Positions 18,137 through 28,567 of a stretch of 64,000 nt of DNA are shown here, in pieces. A program made the translations under genes and the position numbers. Location: assembly GCA_017618015.1 (NCBI GenBank), contig JAFZVC010000061.1, positions 1 through 64,000 of the forward strand, written 5' to 3'. The stretch's first letter is position 1; every line of letters begins with the position of its first letter. The notes below the pieces were generated by a model, which did not search any database, was not told the origin of the DNA, and saw only the letters and a program-made list of their open reading frames with translations. This DNA comes from Spirochaetaceae bacterium (GTDB lineage Bacteria > Spirochaetota > Spirochaetia > Treponematales > Treponemataceae).

Positions 18137-18926
18137 CAGCAAAATGAGGCTTCAGGTGTATCTCGCGCACGCGGGTGTTGCCAGTAGGCGCGCCTGCGAG
18201 CAGTTTATCGCGGACGGGCGCGTTACGGTCAACGGCGTTTGCATAACGGAGCCCGGCACCAAAGTATCTGCCGGAGACACTGTTTGTGTTGACGGAAAAC
18301 CTGTTACCCCAGAAGAAACAAAGCGTTACATATTGCTTCATAAGCCGGCGGGCTACGTCTGCTCGCTTTCGGACGAAAAAGGCCGCGCCGTTGCTGCGGA
18401 CTTGCTCAAAGAAAAGTACAGCGAGCGTCTTTACAACGTCGGTAGGCTCGATATGTACTCAGCTGGGCTTATCATTTTTACGAACGACGGTCAGTTTGCC
18501 GCGGAGATTTCGCACCCGTCCGCGGAAATAGAAAAAGAATACATTGTTGAGACGAGTCTGCCCGTTCCGCCGGGGCTTGTGGAAAAGTTCATGCGCGGCG
18601 TAAGGGTTGACGGCGTTTTCTATAAGTGCGTCTCGGCGGAGCAGCTTGGGGCGCGCCGTGTACGGGTAGTGCTTATTGAAGGCAAGAACCGCGAAATCCG
18701 CCATGTGTTCGAGTATTTTGATGCCGCGATAAAGAGGCTTACGCGTATGCGCATCGGCTCTATAGAGAATGGCGGGCTTCAGGCGGGGCAGTTCCGCGAA
18801 CTTACGCCGCAAGAAGTGCGCGGGCTTTTGGAGCAGGCGCGCAAAAATAAAGGTTTGGATAGTGACGCAGGAGGACGCGCGTCATCATACGTCAAACGGA
18901 GGTCTAGTAATGATAGTCGCAATTGA
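18111..18926 (+). CDS. rluB: RluB/RsuA-family rRNA pseudouridine synthase
   Basis: S4 RNA-binding domain at the N-terminus (RLQVYLAHAGVASRRACEQFI), then the catalytic pseudouridine synthase domain with GRLDMYSAGLIIFTNDG (catalytic Asp) and NREIRHVFEYFDAAIKRLTRMRIG. A C-terminal basic tail follows. Candidate starts are 18099, 18111 and 18144; 18111 is chosen because of the weak AGAGA before it, and all keep the S4 domain. RluB versus RluE/F-type specificity cannot be settled by eye. Overlaps scpB and cmk. Confidence 0.9.
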   Translation: MNDSNSQDNSKMRLQVYLAHAGVASRRACEQFIADGRVTVNGVCITEPGTKVSAGDTVCVDGKPVTPEETKRYILLHKPAGYVCSLSDEKGRAVAADLLKEKYSERLYNVGRLDMYSAGLIIFTNDGQFAAEISHPSAEIEKEYIVETSLPVPPGLVEKFMRGVRVDGVFYKCVSAEQLGARRVRVVLIEGKNREIRHVFEYFDAAIKRLTRMRIGSIENGGLQAGQFRELTPQEVRGLLEQARKNKGLDSDAGGRASSYVKRRSSNDSRN

Positions 18927-19542
18927 TGGTCCGGCAGGAACGGGAAAAAGTACTGTAGCAAAAATAATCGCAGAGCGTCTTGGAATCACATTCCTTAACT
19001 CCGGTTCGTTTTATAGGGCTGTTACACTGTATCTCATAAGGAACAATATATCCTACGAAAACCAGGATGAAGTTGTGAAGATCGCGTCCGGGCTTGATTT
19101 GGATTACGTAAACTCCCACCTCATTCTGAACGGCGAGGACGTAGAACCGTACCTTCATTCGGACGCTGTAGACGCTCATGCCTCTCAAGTTTCTGCGATC
19201 GTTCCGCTCAGACACATTGTTAATGAAAAACTCCGGAAAATTACGGAAAAGCTGAGCGTAGTCTGCGAGGGCAGGGATATAACGACGGTCGTTTTCCCGA
19301 ACGCGGAGCACAAGTTTTATCTTGACGCTTCTCTTGACGTTCAGGCGGAACGTCGCTTCAAGCAGGGTGTCAGCAACCTTTCGCTCGAAGAGATAAAAGA
19401 GTCTATTCGCAAACGTGACGAAATGGACAAAAACAAGGCTGAAGGATCGCTCAAAATTGCCCCGGACGCTACGTACATAGACACATCACACTTGACCATT
19501 GAACAGGTTTGTGAGATAATAGTCAATAAAATTCACGTATAA
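18910..19542 (+). CDS. cmk: cytidylate kinase
   Basis: Phosphorylates CMP/dCMP. P-loop GPAGTGKST at residues 7-15, GSFYRAVT for nucleotide binding, and CEGRDITTVVFPNAEHKFYLDASLDVQAERR as in bacterial Cmk. The ATG at 18910 is preceded by CGGAGGT; the open frame to 18769 is a shadow of the rluB gene. 210 residues, a little shorter than the usual ~225. Followed by rpsA, a widespread bacterial pair. Confidence 0.95.
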   Translation: MIVAIDGPAGTGKSTVAKIIAERLGITFLNSGSFYRAVTLYLIRNNISYENQDEVVKIASGLDLDYVNSHLILNGEDVEPYLHSDAVDAHASQVSAIVPLRHIVNEKLRKITEKLSVVCEGRDITTVVFPNAEHKFYLDASLDVQAERRFKQGVSNLSLEEIKESIRKRDEMDKNKAEGSLKIAPDATYIDTSHLTIEQVCEIIVNKIHV

Positions 19543-19551
19543 GGGTTTACT

Positions 19552-21270
19552 ATGGATAAGATGGAAGTGGTAACGGATGAGTCTCAGAACTCCAAAGAGA
19601 ACATTCAGACACAATTACAGGAAGAGTATCTCAAGAGTCTTGAGTCCCTCGAGGAAGGACAGCTTGTAGACGGTACTGTTATTCAGGTTACACCGGATCA
19701 GGTGTTTGTAGATGTTGGCTACAAGTCAGAGGGAAAAATCCCGACATCGGAGTTTTCGGAATTACCGAAAGTCGGTGATGTTGTAAGTGTCGTTCTTATT
19801 ACAAAAGAGAACAAGAACGGCGAGGTTATCGTATCAAAGCAGAAAGCTGATCTTAAGCAGCTTTGGAAGAACCTCCGCCAGGCATTCCAGGACAAGATTC
19901 CTGTTGACGGCACAATCGTAAAAACTGTGAAGGGCGGATTCGACGTTCTTCTGGGAAGCGATATTCACGCATTCCTGCCTATAAGCCAGTCAGACAGCCA
20001 GAAGGTTGAAAAACCAGAGAAGCTTATCGGTCTTAAGGCAAAGTTCTACGTTGAGCGTCTTTATTCTGACAACAAGGCTAACGTTGTAGTTAACCGCAGA
20101 AAATATCTGGAAGAGACAATAACAAAGAATCGCGATGAATTCTTCAATACAAAGAAGATTGGTGATACTGTAAAAGGAACGGTCAAGAGCTTCACAAGCT
20201 TCGGTGCGTTCATCGACCTTGGCGGATTCGACGGACTTCTCCATATCAACGATATGAGCTGGGGTCACGTAACACGCCCGAAGGACTTCGTAAAGAAGGG
20301 CCAGGAAATCGAGCTTAAGGTTATCCGCCTTGATCCGGCAGAAAAGAGAATCAACCTCTCTCTTAAGCATTTCTCAGAAGATCCTTGGCTTCATTTCGAG
20401 GACAAGTATCACGTCAATGATGTTGTTAAAGGTCACGTTACAAAACTTACTGACTTTGGCGCATTCATCGAGCTTGAGGAAGGTATTGAGGGTCTTGCTC
20501 ATATCAGCGAATTCTCTTGGACAAAGAAAATCAGCAAGCCGGGCGACGTCGTAAAGATTGGCGATGAAGTTGAATGCATGGTTCTTGGCTATGATATTCA
20601 GGCTGGACGCGTTTCTCTTGGTCTTAAGCAGGTTACAGAAAATCCATGGGATAAAATCTCTGAAAAATATCCTGTTGGAACACATATCAACGGTAAAGTC
20701 GTTAAGCTTACAAATGCCGGTGCTTTCGTTGAAATCGAAGAAGGCATCGACGGATTCCTCGGCGTAGCTGATCTTTCTTGGACAAAGAAAGTTAAGCATC
20801 CGGGAAGCGAGCTTGAAGTTGGACAGCAGCTTGAGACAGTAGTTATCGAGTGCGACGCGGAAAATCACCGCATCCGCCTTGGTGTAAAACAGCTTACAGA
20901 AGATCCATGGGCACAGTTTGCAAATACATACAAGCCGGGCTCAACTCTTGAGGGCGAAATCGTCTCAATCACAGAGCATGGTGTATTCGTAAAAGCTCCT
21001 TGCGGAATCGAAGGTCTTGTAAACAAGTCAAACCTCAGCGAAAACCGCGATGAGCCATATGAAGAAGCTGTTAAGAAATACAATGTCGGTGACAAGATCA
21101 ACGTATTTGTTGTTGATGTTAATCCTGACAGACAGAAGGCTGCTTTCTCCGTCAAAGAGTTCAAGAAGAAACTCCAGAGGGATGAAATCTCCCAGTATAT
21201 GTCAACGAGCAACGATGCCGGTGATGACGCTTTCACACTTGGCGACATGCTCAGGACAAAGAACAGCTAA
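19552..21270 (+). CDS. rpsA: 30S ribosomal protein S1
   Basis: 572 residues with six S1 RNA-binding repeats at roughly residues 38-105, 120-185, 205-275, 290-360, 378-447 and 463-533; repeats 3-6 have the classical form (for example GDTVKGTVKSFTSFGAFIDL). The first two bind the ribosome, the rest bind mRNA. Codon use (many AAG, CTT, ACA) differs from its neighbours and fits high expression. Lies 9 bp after cmk. Relevant to the apparently SD-less genes in this window. Confidence 0.96.
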   Translation: MDKMEVVTDESQNSKENIQTQLQEEYLKSLESLEEGQLVDGTVIQVTPDQVFVDVGYKSEGKIPTSEFSELPKVGDVVSVVLITKENKNGEVIVSKQKADLKQLWKNLRQAFQDKIPVDGTIVKTVKGGFDVLLGSDIHAFLPISQSDSQKVEKPEKLIGLKAKFYVERLYSDNKANVVVNRRKYLEETITKNRDEFFNTKKIGDTVKGTVKSFTSFGAFIDLGGFDGLLHINDMSWGHVTRPKDFVKKGQEIELKVIRLDPAEKRINLSLKHFSEDPWLHFEDKYHVNDVVKGHVTKLTDFGAFIELEEGIEGLAHISEFSWTKKISKPGDVVKIGDEVECMVLGYDIQAGRVSLGLKQVTENPWDKISEKYPVGTHINGKVVKLTNAGAFVEIEEGIDGFLGVADLSWTKKVKHPGSELEVGQQLETVVIECDAENHRIRLGVKQLTEDPWAQFANTYKPGSTLEGEIVSITEHGVFVKAPCGIEGLVNKSNLSENRDEPYEEAVKKYNVGDKINVFVVDVNPDRQKAAFSVKEFKKKLQRDEISQYMSTSNDAGDDAFTLGDMLRTKNS

Positions 21271-21296
21271 TTTAGTTTCGGTGAGTGTAGTAAGAA

Positions 21297-22829
21297 ATGA
21301 AACCCACATCTCTTGATGCAGAAAAATTAAGTACGCTCATCGAAATTAACGCCCTTATTAACTCCAGTTATTCTGATGTAAATGCATTGCTGATTTATAT
21401 CCTTGAATCAGCAATGCGTCTTGTTAAATGCGAGTCATCATCAATTCTGCTTGTTAATAAGGCGGACAATATTCTTCATTTTGAAGTCGCGCTCGGTCCT
21501 AAGGGCGCCGAGGCGAAATCAATTCCTGTAAAAACAAAAGGCAGTATTGCCGGATGGGTTTATGAACACTGCCAGAGCCTTATCATCAACGATGTGGCTT
21601 TGGACGAACGGTTTTCATCGACTGTACAGGATAAAACCGGCTATGTCACAAAGAACATGATAGCCGTTCCTATGCGTATACGTAATGTATGCGTAGGCGT
21701 TATCGAGCTTTTGAACAAAGCTGACTCGCAGGATTTTACAAAGCAGGATCTTGATATAATCGAGCAGTTTTCTGTTCAGGCAAGTATCGCGTATTCAAAC
21801 GCCGATACGTACCGGCAGGCACGAAACGAAATTAATGTTCTGCAGAACACGATAACGCAGGGATCCGATTTTCATTCGTTCATTGCAAAAAGCCCTACGA
21901 TGCTTGATCTTCTTTCTGTTGTGGAACAAGTCGCAAAGACGAACTCTTCTGTACTTGTTCTGGGAGAAAGCGGAGTCGGTAAAGAGCTTTTCGCGGAGCA
22001 GATTCACCTTAAAAGCGAGCGTGCAAAAAAGCCGTTCGTCCGCGTGAACTGTGCAGCACTTTCGCCGCTGCTTCTTGAAAGCGAGCTTTTTGGTCATGTA
22101 AAAGGCGCATTCACTGATGCCGTTTCTAACAGAAAGGGTAGGTTCGAGGCGGCTGATGGCGGAACGATATTCCTTGACGAGATTGGCGAGCTTCCGCTTG
22201 ACCTGCAGGTAAAGCTTCTTCGCGTTATTCAGTCAAGGGCGTTTGAAAAAGTTGGATCCAGCCACACAATTTCTGTTGATGTGCGTATTGTTGCGGCAAC
22301 AAACAGGGATATTGAGAAAATGGTACAAGAAGGAACTTTCAGAAGTGATCTGTACTACAGGCTCAATGTTCTTCCAATAACTGTTCCGCCGCTACGTCAG
22401 CGCAAAGAAGATATAGAGCCTTTGGCTAATTTCTTCCGCAACCGTTTTAGTGCGGAAACAAAAAAGAATTTCGTCGGTTTTTCGCAGGACGCAATAGATC
22501 TTCTGTATTCATATTACTGGCCAGGAAACATCCGTGAGCTTGAGAATACAGTAGAAAGAGCTTGTGTTCTTGGAAAGCCGCCATATATTCATGCTGCTGA
22601 TCTTCGTCTTAACTCGAAAGTTTCGGGAGATGAACCCAGATCAACAGAAATTGCCGTTGTTCAGGACGATGGCGACAGAACCTTGAAGACTATGATTACG
22701 AAGTTTAAGAAATCATACGTCATAAAGATTCTAGAAGAGACAAACTGGAATCAGACCGAGGCGGGAAAGATTCTTGGAATACAGCGTACTTATGTGTCCA
22801 GGCTTATGAACGAGCTTGGAATTAGGTAG
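21297..22829 (+). CDS. GAF-AAA+-Fis sigma-54-dependent transcriptional activator
   Basis: 510 residues in three parts: a GAF sensor domain (about 15-175), an AAA+ domain (about 195-430) with Walker A GESGVGKE, Walker [13 protein letters not shown] and an arginine-finger region, and a C-terminal Fis-type helix-turn-helix (about 470-510, [20 protein letters not shown]). The sigma-54 contact loop reads GAFTDA instead of the usual GAFTGA. This resembles FhlA/NorR-like activators; the GAF ligand and target promoters are unknown. Weak ribosome site (GGTGAG); 26 bp after rpsA. Confidence 0.92.
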   Translation: MKPTSLDAEKLSTLIEINALINSSYSDVNALLIYILESAMRLVKCESSSILLVNKADNILHFEVALGPKGAEAKSIPVKTKGSIAGWVYEHCQSLIINDVALDERFSSTVQDKTGYVTKNMIAVPMRIRNVCVGVIELLNKADSQDFTKQDLDIIEQFSVQASIAYSNADTYRQARNEINVLQNTITQGSDFHSFIAKSPTMLDLLSVVEQVAKTNSSVLVLGESGVGKELFAEQIHLKSERAKKPFVRVNCAALSPLLLESELFGHVKGAFTDAVSNRKGRFEAADGGTIFLDEIGELPLDLQVKLLRVIQSRAFEKVGSSHTISVDVRIVAATNRDIEKMVQEGTFRSDLYYRLNVLPITVPPLRQRKEDIEPLANFFRNRFSAETKKNFVGFSQDAIDLLYSYYWPGNIRELENTVERACVLGKPPYIHAADLRLNSKVSGDEPRSTEIAVVQDDGDRTLKTMITKFKKSYVIKILEETNWNQTEAGKILGIQRTYVSRLMNELGIR

Positions 22830-22859
22830 CTGTTTAATAATTAGGAGGATTATTTAATC

Positions 22860-23552
22860 ATGGAAAAAGAAGAGAAAAAAACAGTATCAAGCAGGGTCAA
22901 TGCCTGGCTGACGAAATATCGTGTAGTGCTCCTTAGCGTTGTTGGTCTTTTGATCGTTGCCGCCATCGTGTTCGCAGTTATCTATTACGTAGACCTGAAC
23001 ACAAGAGAAAAAGGCTTCAATGAGCTTGACGACCTGCAGTATCAGTATGTAACTATTAAGAACGAAAACTCTCCAAGCGAAGAGACGGATGAGCAGAAAG
23101 CAAAAGTTCAGGAAATCCTTATACAGACAAAGAATCTTGCAGAAAAGAACAGCAAGAACGCTGTAGGTTCACGCGCTTACATGTTTGAGGCAGAGATTGA
23201 ATTCTCACTCGCTGACTATGCAGCTGCCAAAGCCTCATGGCTCAAGGCTGCAGATGCTAACGTGAAAGCATATACAGCTCCTCTTTGCTGGTACAATGCG
23301 GCAATCTGTTCTGAAAACCTTAATGATATCGACGGAGCAGTCGAGCTTCTTCTTAAGGCTGTTGACAGAAAAGATTTCAGCATGAAAGCACGCGCTCTTT
23401 ATTCACTCGGACGCATCGAGGACCAGCGCAAAAACTATGATAAGGCAGTTGAATACTACACAAAACTTAATGATGAGTTCAGCGGAATCACTTGGGCGCA
23501 GATCGCAAAAACACGTATTATTGCGATTGAGGCAGACGGACTTGTCCAGTAA
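22860..23552 (+). CDS. membrane-anchored TPR protein
   Basis: 230 residues: cytoplasmic basic N-terminus, a single transmembrane helix (about 23-48, VVLLSVVGLLIVAAIVFAVIYYV), then helical TPR-like repeats (about 65-225). The layout resembles YfgM-type ancillary translocon proteins, but similarity beyond architecture is not clear. Strong ribosome site AGGAGG. Highly adapted codon use. 30 bp after the activator gene. Confidence 0.77.
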   Translation: MEKEEKKTVSSRVNAWLTKYRVVLLSVVGLLIVAAIVFAVIYYVDLNTREKGFNELDDLQYQYVTIKNENSPSEETDEQKAKVQEILIQTKNLAEKNSKNAVGSRAYMFEAEIEFSLADYAAAKASWLKAADANVKAYTAPLCWYNAAICSENLNDIDGAVELLLKAVDRKDFSMKARALYSLGRIEDQRKNYDKAVEYYTKLNDEFSGITWAQIAKTRIIAIEADGLVQ

Positions 23553-23592
23553 AAAGCTGCTGGCTTTAATTGCTTAGCGTTTTATATATACA

Positions 23593-24318
23593 ATGAGAAA
23601 CAGACAGGTGACAGTAAAAAAACGGATTTTTGTTTCGGTTTTTGCGGTGGCAGCCTGTCTGTTTTTTTTCGCCTGCGGCATACCTGTATATTACGTAATT
23701 GAGCCGCCGCAGGCTGATCACATTCCTACTGCAGATACAGGCGATATTTCCCAAAGATATTTCAGTTTTATATGTCCATATAGCTCCTCTACCGACAACA
23801 GCGAGTTTTTGCTTCAGGGAACGGAAATTTATTACAAGATTTATGATACAAGAAGTGATATGGACTCCGATATAAGCAATATTAGCGGCAGGAATACAGA
23901 ATATTCAGAGGATGGCTACAGGCGAATGAGTGAGCTCGGATATAAGGAGATGAGGTCGTCTACAGGCGATACTCCTATAATCCGGAAAATAACGTCTACA
24001 CGGACAATACGCGTTCGCCTTTCTACTGAAGGTGCTTATTCTGCAGAAATCTATGACGAAACGAATAACCAGCGGCTTTCAGTTCCAATGAGAATAGACA
24101 CGATAAGTACAGCAGGCGGAAATAAGAGTTTTACATTTAATTCAAATTATAAGCCAAGTCCAGACGATTCCGATACAAGAATACGGAGTACGGAAGACAG
24201 TAATAATGGACCTTGGTATATTAACCTGTATGCGGTTTCTGTAGGGCGCGATTTAAGCTTCGCACAGCATTACAGCAGCGTACTTCATCTTGGTAACTTA
24301 GAGATATCAATGCAGTAG
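23593..24318 (+). CDS. lipoprotein of unknown function
   Basis: 241 residues. The signal sequence ends in a lipobox, LFFFAC, with the acylated Cys at residue 28. The mature part is polar, Ser/Asp/Thr-rich and beta-prone with no recognised domain. No Shine-Dalgarno is visible; a TATATA (23583-23588) lies 4 nt before the ATG and CTGGCT lies 17 bp further upstream, so it may have its own promoter with a very short or absent leader. Confidence 0.75.
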   Translation: MRNRQVTVKKRIFVSVFAVAACLFFFACGIPVYYVIEPPQADHIPTADTGDISQRYFSFICPYSSSTDNSEFLLQGTEIYYKIYDTRSDMDSDISNISGRNTEYSEDGYRRMSELGYKEMRSSTGDTPIIRKITSTRTIRVRLSTEGAYSAEIYDETNNQRLSVPMRIDTISTAGGNKSFTFNSNYKPSPDDSDTRIRSTEDSNNGPWYINLYAVSVGRDLSFAQHYSSVLHLGNLEISMQ

Positions 24319-24345
24319 TTTCTGCGTCATTTTAGGTGGTTTAAT

Positions 24346-25767
24346 ATGAGTGAAAATAACAGAATAATTGATGGTGGAAACCATGCGGCACTTTGGCACG
24401 GACGCTTTAAAGAAGGTCCTGATGCAGAAGCCGTAGCATTTGAGACTTCTATATACGAGGATATGCGCCTCGCTTCTGATGATATACGTGGCAGCCGAGC
24501 TCATGTGAAGATGCTCGGAAAGCAGGGGATTGTTCCGGCTGCGGAAGCCTCAAAGATAGCCGAAGAACTTGGCAAAATCGCAGAGGAAATAAAAGAAGGA
24601 ACGCTTAAGATAGACACGAACGCAGAAGATATCCATTCTTTTGTGGAAGGCGTGCTTACAGACAGGCTTGGTGATGTAGGACGCAAAGTTCATACAGGAA
24701 GAAGCCGGAATGACCAGATCGCGCTCGATGAGCGTCTTTATCTGCGCCATGCAATCCCGGAACTTCAGCAGAAGCTTGTTGACCTTATGGATGTTCTTGC
24801 CGGCATAGCCGCGTCGCACACAGAATCACTTATGAGCGGTTACACCCATATGCAGCGCGCACAGCCTGTGACGCTTGCCCATCATCTTTTGGCATGGGCG
24901 CAGATGCTCCGCCGTGATTACGGCAGGCTTGGCGACGCGGCAGAACGCATGAGTGCTTGTCCTCTTGGAGCAGGTGCTCTTGCGGGTAGCGGGCTTCCGC
25001 TCGACCGTGCGATGACGGCACAGGAGCTAGGCTTTGACGCTCCGACAGAAAACTCTCTCGACAGTGTTGCAGACCGCGATTACTGCATAGAGACCGCGGC
25101 AGCCCTTTCGATTCTTATGATGCATCTTTCCCGCTTTTGTGAGGAAGTTGTCCTTTGGTCAACGGAAGAATTTAAATTCATTGAGCTTTCTGAAAAATGG
25201 TCAACGGGCTCAAGCATTATGCCGCAAAAGAAAAACCCTGACTTTGCAGAGCTTATCCGAGGAAAGACGGGCAGGGTATATGGCGATTTGATGGCTCTTC
25301 TTACTGTAATGAAAGGGCTCCCGCTCACATACAACCGTGACCTTCAGGAAGACCGTAGAAGCCTTTTTGACGCTTATGATACTGCTTTGTCATGTGTCTC
25401 AATATTCACGTCTATGATAGCGACCGCCGGCTGGAACACCGCGCGCATGAAAGCATCGTGCTTTGGCGGACACGCTAATGCAACAGACCTTGCGGATTAT
25501 CTTGTGCGGAAAGGTATGCCGTTCAGAACGGCGCACGGTGTTTCTGCCTCCGCCGTGAGGTACTGCATCGAGCATGGCTGTACACTTGAAGAAATGCCGC
25601 TTGAAGAATACAGAAAGATTTCTGAGCTCATAGAAGATGATGTTTATGCAGTACTTCCGCCGGAGGCATGCGTGAGCGCAAGACTCACAGCCGGCGGTCC
25701 TGCAAAGGTCCGCGTACTGGAGCAGCTGGAAAACCTGCATGCGTTTATAAAAGCCGCCCGAAAGTAA
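24346..25767 (+). CDS. argH: argininosuccinate lyase
   Basis: Splits argininosuccinate into arginine and fumarate. N-terminal LWHGRFKEGP and the GSRAHVKML segment, THMQRAQPVTLAHH, and the superfamily signature GSSIMPQKKNP (near residue 287) are all present; 473 residues is normal. GGTGG precedes the ATG. No other arginine gene is nearby, so it stands alone here. Convergent with the lacI-type gene, with 59 bp between the stop codons and no strong terminator seen. Confidence 0.96.
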   Translation: MSENNRIIDGGNHAALWHGRFKEGPDAEAVAFETSIYEDMRLASDDIRGSRAHVKMLGKQGIVPAAEASKIAEELGKIAEEIKEGTLKIDTNAEDIHSFVEGVLTDRLGDVGRKVHTGRSRNDQIALDERLYLRHAIPELQQKLVDLMDVLAGIAASHTESLMSGYTHMQRAQPVTLAHHLLAWAQMLRRDYGRLGDAAERMSACPLGAGALAGSGLPLDRAMTAQELGFDAPTENSLDSVADRDYCIETAAALSILMMHLSRFCEEVVLWSTEEFKFIELSEKWSTGSSIMPQKKNPDFAELIRGKTGRVYGDLMALLTVMKGLPLTYNRDLQEDRRSLFDAYDTALSCVSIFTSMIATAGWNTARMKASCFGGHANATDLADYLVRKGMPFRTAHGVSASAVRYCIEHGCTLEEMPLEEYRKISELIEDDVYAVLPPEACVSARLTAGGPAKVRVLEQLENLHAFIKAARK

Positions 25768-25826
25768 ATCGGTCAGCGGTTGTAGCTACTTCGCGCCTAT
25801 TTAGCTCAAAAGCGCGTTTCGCTGTG

Positions 25827-26837
25827 TTAAATCACATTCTCGCGGAAATAGATGTCGATGGGTACTTCAATCCTGTCTTGTATCTGCTGATGTAACATGC
25901 ACGACTGGTAAAGTTTGTTCACCGCATCGAAGCCTTGCTGCTCCGGCCTCTGTCCGATAATGCAGTCAATGCTGCCGTCTATAAGACCTTCTTTGTTTTT
26001 ATCATTCAAGTCGTAGCCTATTACTGTTACGTTCGTTTTTAGCCCATGATCGATAAGGTAATAAGTTGCAAGGCTGACTTCAGCATGCGGGATAAAAAGC
26101 CCTCGTATATCGGGGTGCTCAGAGAAAAGCTCATCCAAAAACTTGTAAAGACCAGCGTTCGTAAAATCTGTGCATACAAGATCGAGTACGGAAGAACTTG
26201 GATCCTTGCTGAAAAAATCCTTGAATCCGCGTACGCGTTCCCTAAGGTTGTATGCGGACATAAACATCCTCATGCATACGAATTTGCCGCCTCCGCAGAG
26301 CATCTGCATTATGCGTCCTGCGCAGTAGCCGCCTTTGTACGGGTTTTGCGCTATTGAAAGGAAAGGCTGCGTTATTCCGACAGGCGTATCTATGAAAACA
26401 TAAGGTATACCGTGAAGGTGAGGTATCAAATCCATGAATTCCTGCGGAACTACAGGCGTCGTTATAAGAGCGTCCAGCGGTTGCATAATAAGTTCAAGCC
26501 CTTTTTTGTACGCATCGCCAGGAACGGTTCTGTTGAACATCATAAGCTTTAGTTCTGTTCTGAACGGGCTGAGCTCGTTAACGGCATTCGTCATTCCTGT
26601 ATAAAGCGAGCGATAATAGTCCAGTCCAGTATCAAGATCAGGAAGCAGTACGCCTATGATAAAGGTTTTGTTGTTTTTCAATTGGCTCGCTATCGGGTTT
26701 GGCTGATAGCCGTATTCATCTATAATGTCCTGTATGCGTTTCCTCGTTTTTTCAGAGACACCTTTTCTGTTGTGAAGAACCCTGTCAACGGTACCAGTTG
26801 ACACATTCGCGAATGAAGCAATTTCTGCAAGCGTCAT
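25827..26837 (-). CDS. LacI/GalR-family transcriptional repressor
   Basis: 336 residues. N-terminal helix-turn-helix with the family motif (MTLAEIASFANVSTGTVDRVLHNRKGVSEKTRKRI in part) and hinge helix (PNPIASQLKNN), then a periplasmic-binding-protein-like sugar-sensing domain. It is divergent from mglB. Palindromes that share the 9-mer ACACGATAA sit just upstream of both genes, so it is expected to repress itself and mglBAC and to be released by a sugar. The effector is not determined. Confidence 0.93.
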   Translation of the reverse strand: MTLAEIASFANVSTGTVDRVLHNRKGVSEKTRKRIQDIIDEYGYQPNPIASQLKNNKTFIIGVLLPDLDTGLDYYRSLYTGMTNAVNELSPFRTELKLMMFNRTVPGDAYKKGLELIMQPLDALITTPVVPQEFMDLIPHLHGIPYVFIDTPVGITQPFLSIAQNPYKGGYCAGRIMQMLCGGGKFVCMRMFMSAYNLRERVRGFKDFFSKDPSSSVLDLVCTDFTNAGLYKFLDELFSEHPDIRGLFIPHAEVSLATYYLIDHGLKTNVTVIGYDLNDKNKEGLIDGSIDCIIGQRPEQQGFDAVNKLYQSCMLHQQIQDRIEVPIDIYFRENVI

Positions 26838-26851
26838 AAAAACCTCTTATA

Positions 26852-26902
26852 TAACGTGTACGTACACGATAATACAATAACAGAAGATTTTAATTTTGGC
26901 AA
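26852..26902 (-). promoter_or_regulatory. repressor gene promoter and operator
   Basis: Minus strand: TTGCCA (26897-26902), 17-bp spacer, TATTGT (26874-26879). Immediately downstream is a 20-bp near-perfect palindrome, TAACGTGTACGTACACGATA on the plus strand (26852-26871; one mismatched pair), consistent with LacI-type autorepression. Confidence 0.65.
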
Positions 26903-27024
26903 ATTTTTTCTCACAAAAGTTGCGCAAAAAACCAATGAAAAACAATGAAAAATGTTAAAAAGATATAAAATAAAGAAATAAAACAGCGCAACGATAATGC
27001 GCAACTTTTTTTGCAAAATTTTGA

Positions 27025-28305
<1,281 letters not shown>

Positions 28306-28344
28306 GCCAGTTGAAAATCCAACCTTAAAAAGGTGAGTGTTTTG

Positions 28345-28390
28345 AAGCCTGTAAAAACGGAAATAACTTGGTTTTTACAGGCTTTTTTGT
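28345..28390 (+). terminator. terminator/attenuator between mglB and mglA
   Basis: Perfect 14-bp stem (28345-28358 and 28371-28384, AAGCCTGTAAAAAC and its complement) with a 12-nt loop and a run of T at 28383-28388. It can reduce transcription into mglA-mglC so that the binding protein is made in excess. Confidence 0.85.
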
Positions 28391-28567
28391 TCTAAGAACG
28401 GTTCGAAAAACTAAACTTTTAGAGCCAAATCTGGACATACGAAGTTTTAAGCCTTACTATAAAAAGTGGCTGAAACTCGTTGGCAACAATGTTGCTTCGG
28501 TCGCCGCGCGGAAGAAAATCCCGCGCTATGGCGGCACTTACGGACTTTTTAGTTCCGGAGGATTTTT
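28391..28567 (+). other. leader region of mglA
   Basis: 177 bp without a credible gene. It holds GC-rich, partly self-complementary sequence (28497-28550) and then TCCGGAGGATTTTT, the ribosome site of mglA. I see no convincing separate promoter. Confidence 0.4.

Noticed and set aside
24393-24410. TGGCACGG-type sequence as a sigma-54 promoter
   Set aside because: It lies inside the argH coding region and lacks the GC dinucleotide at the -12 position.
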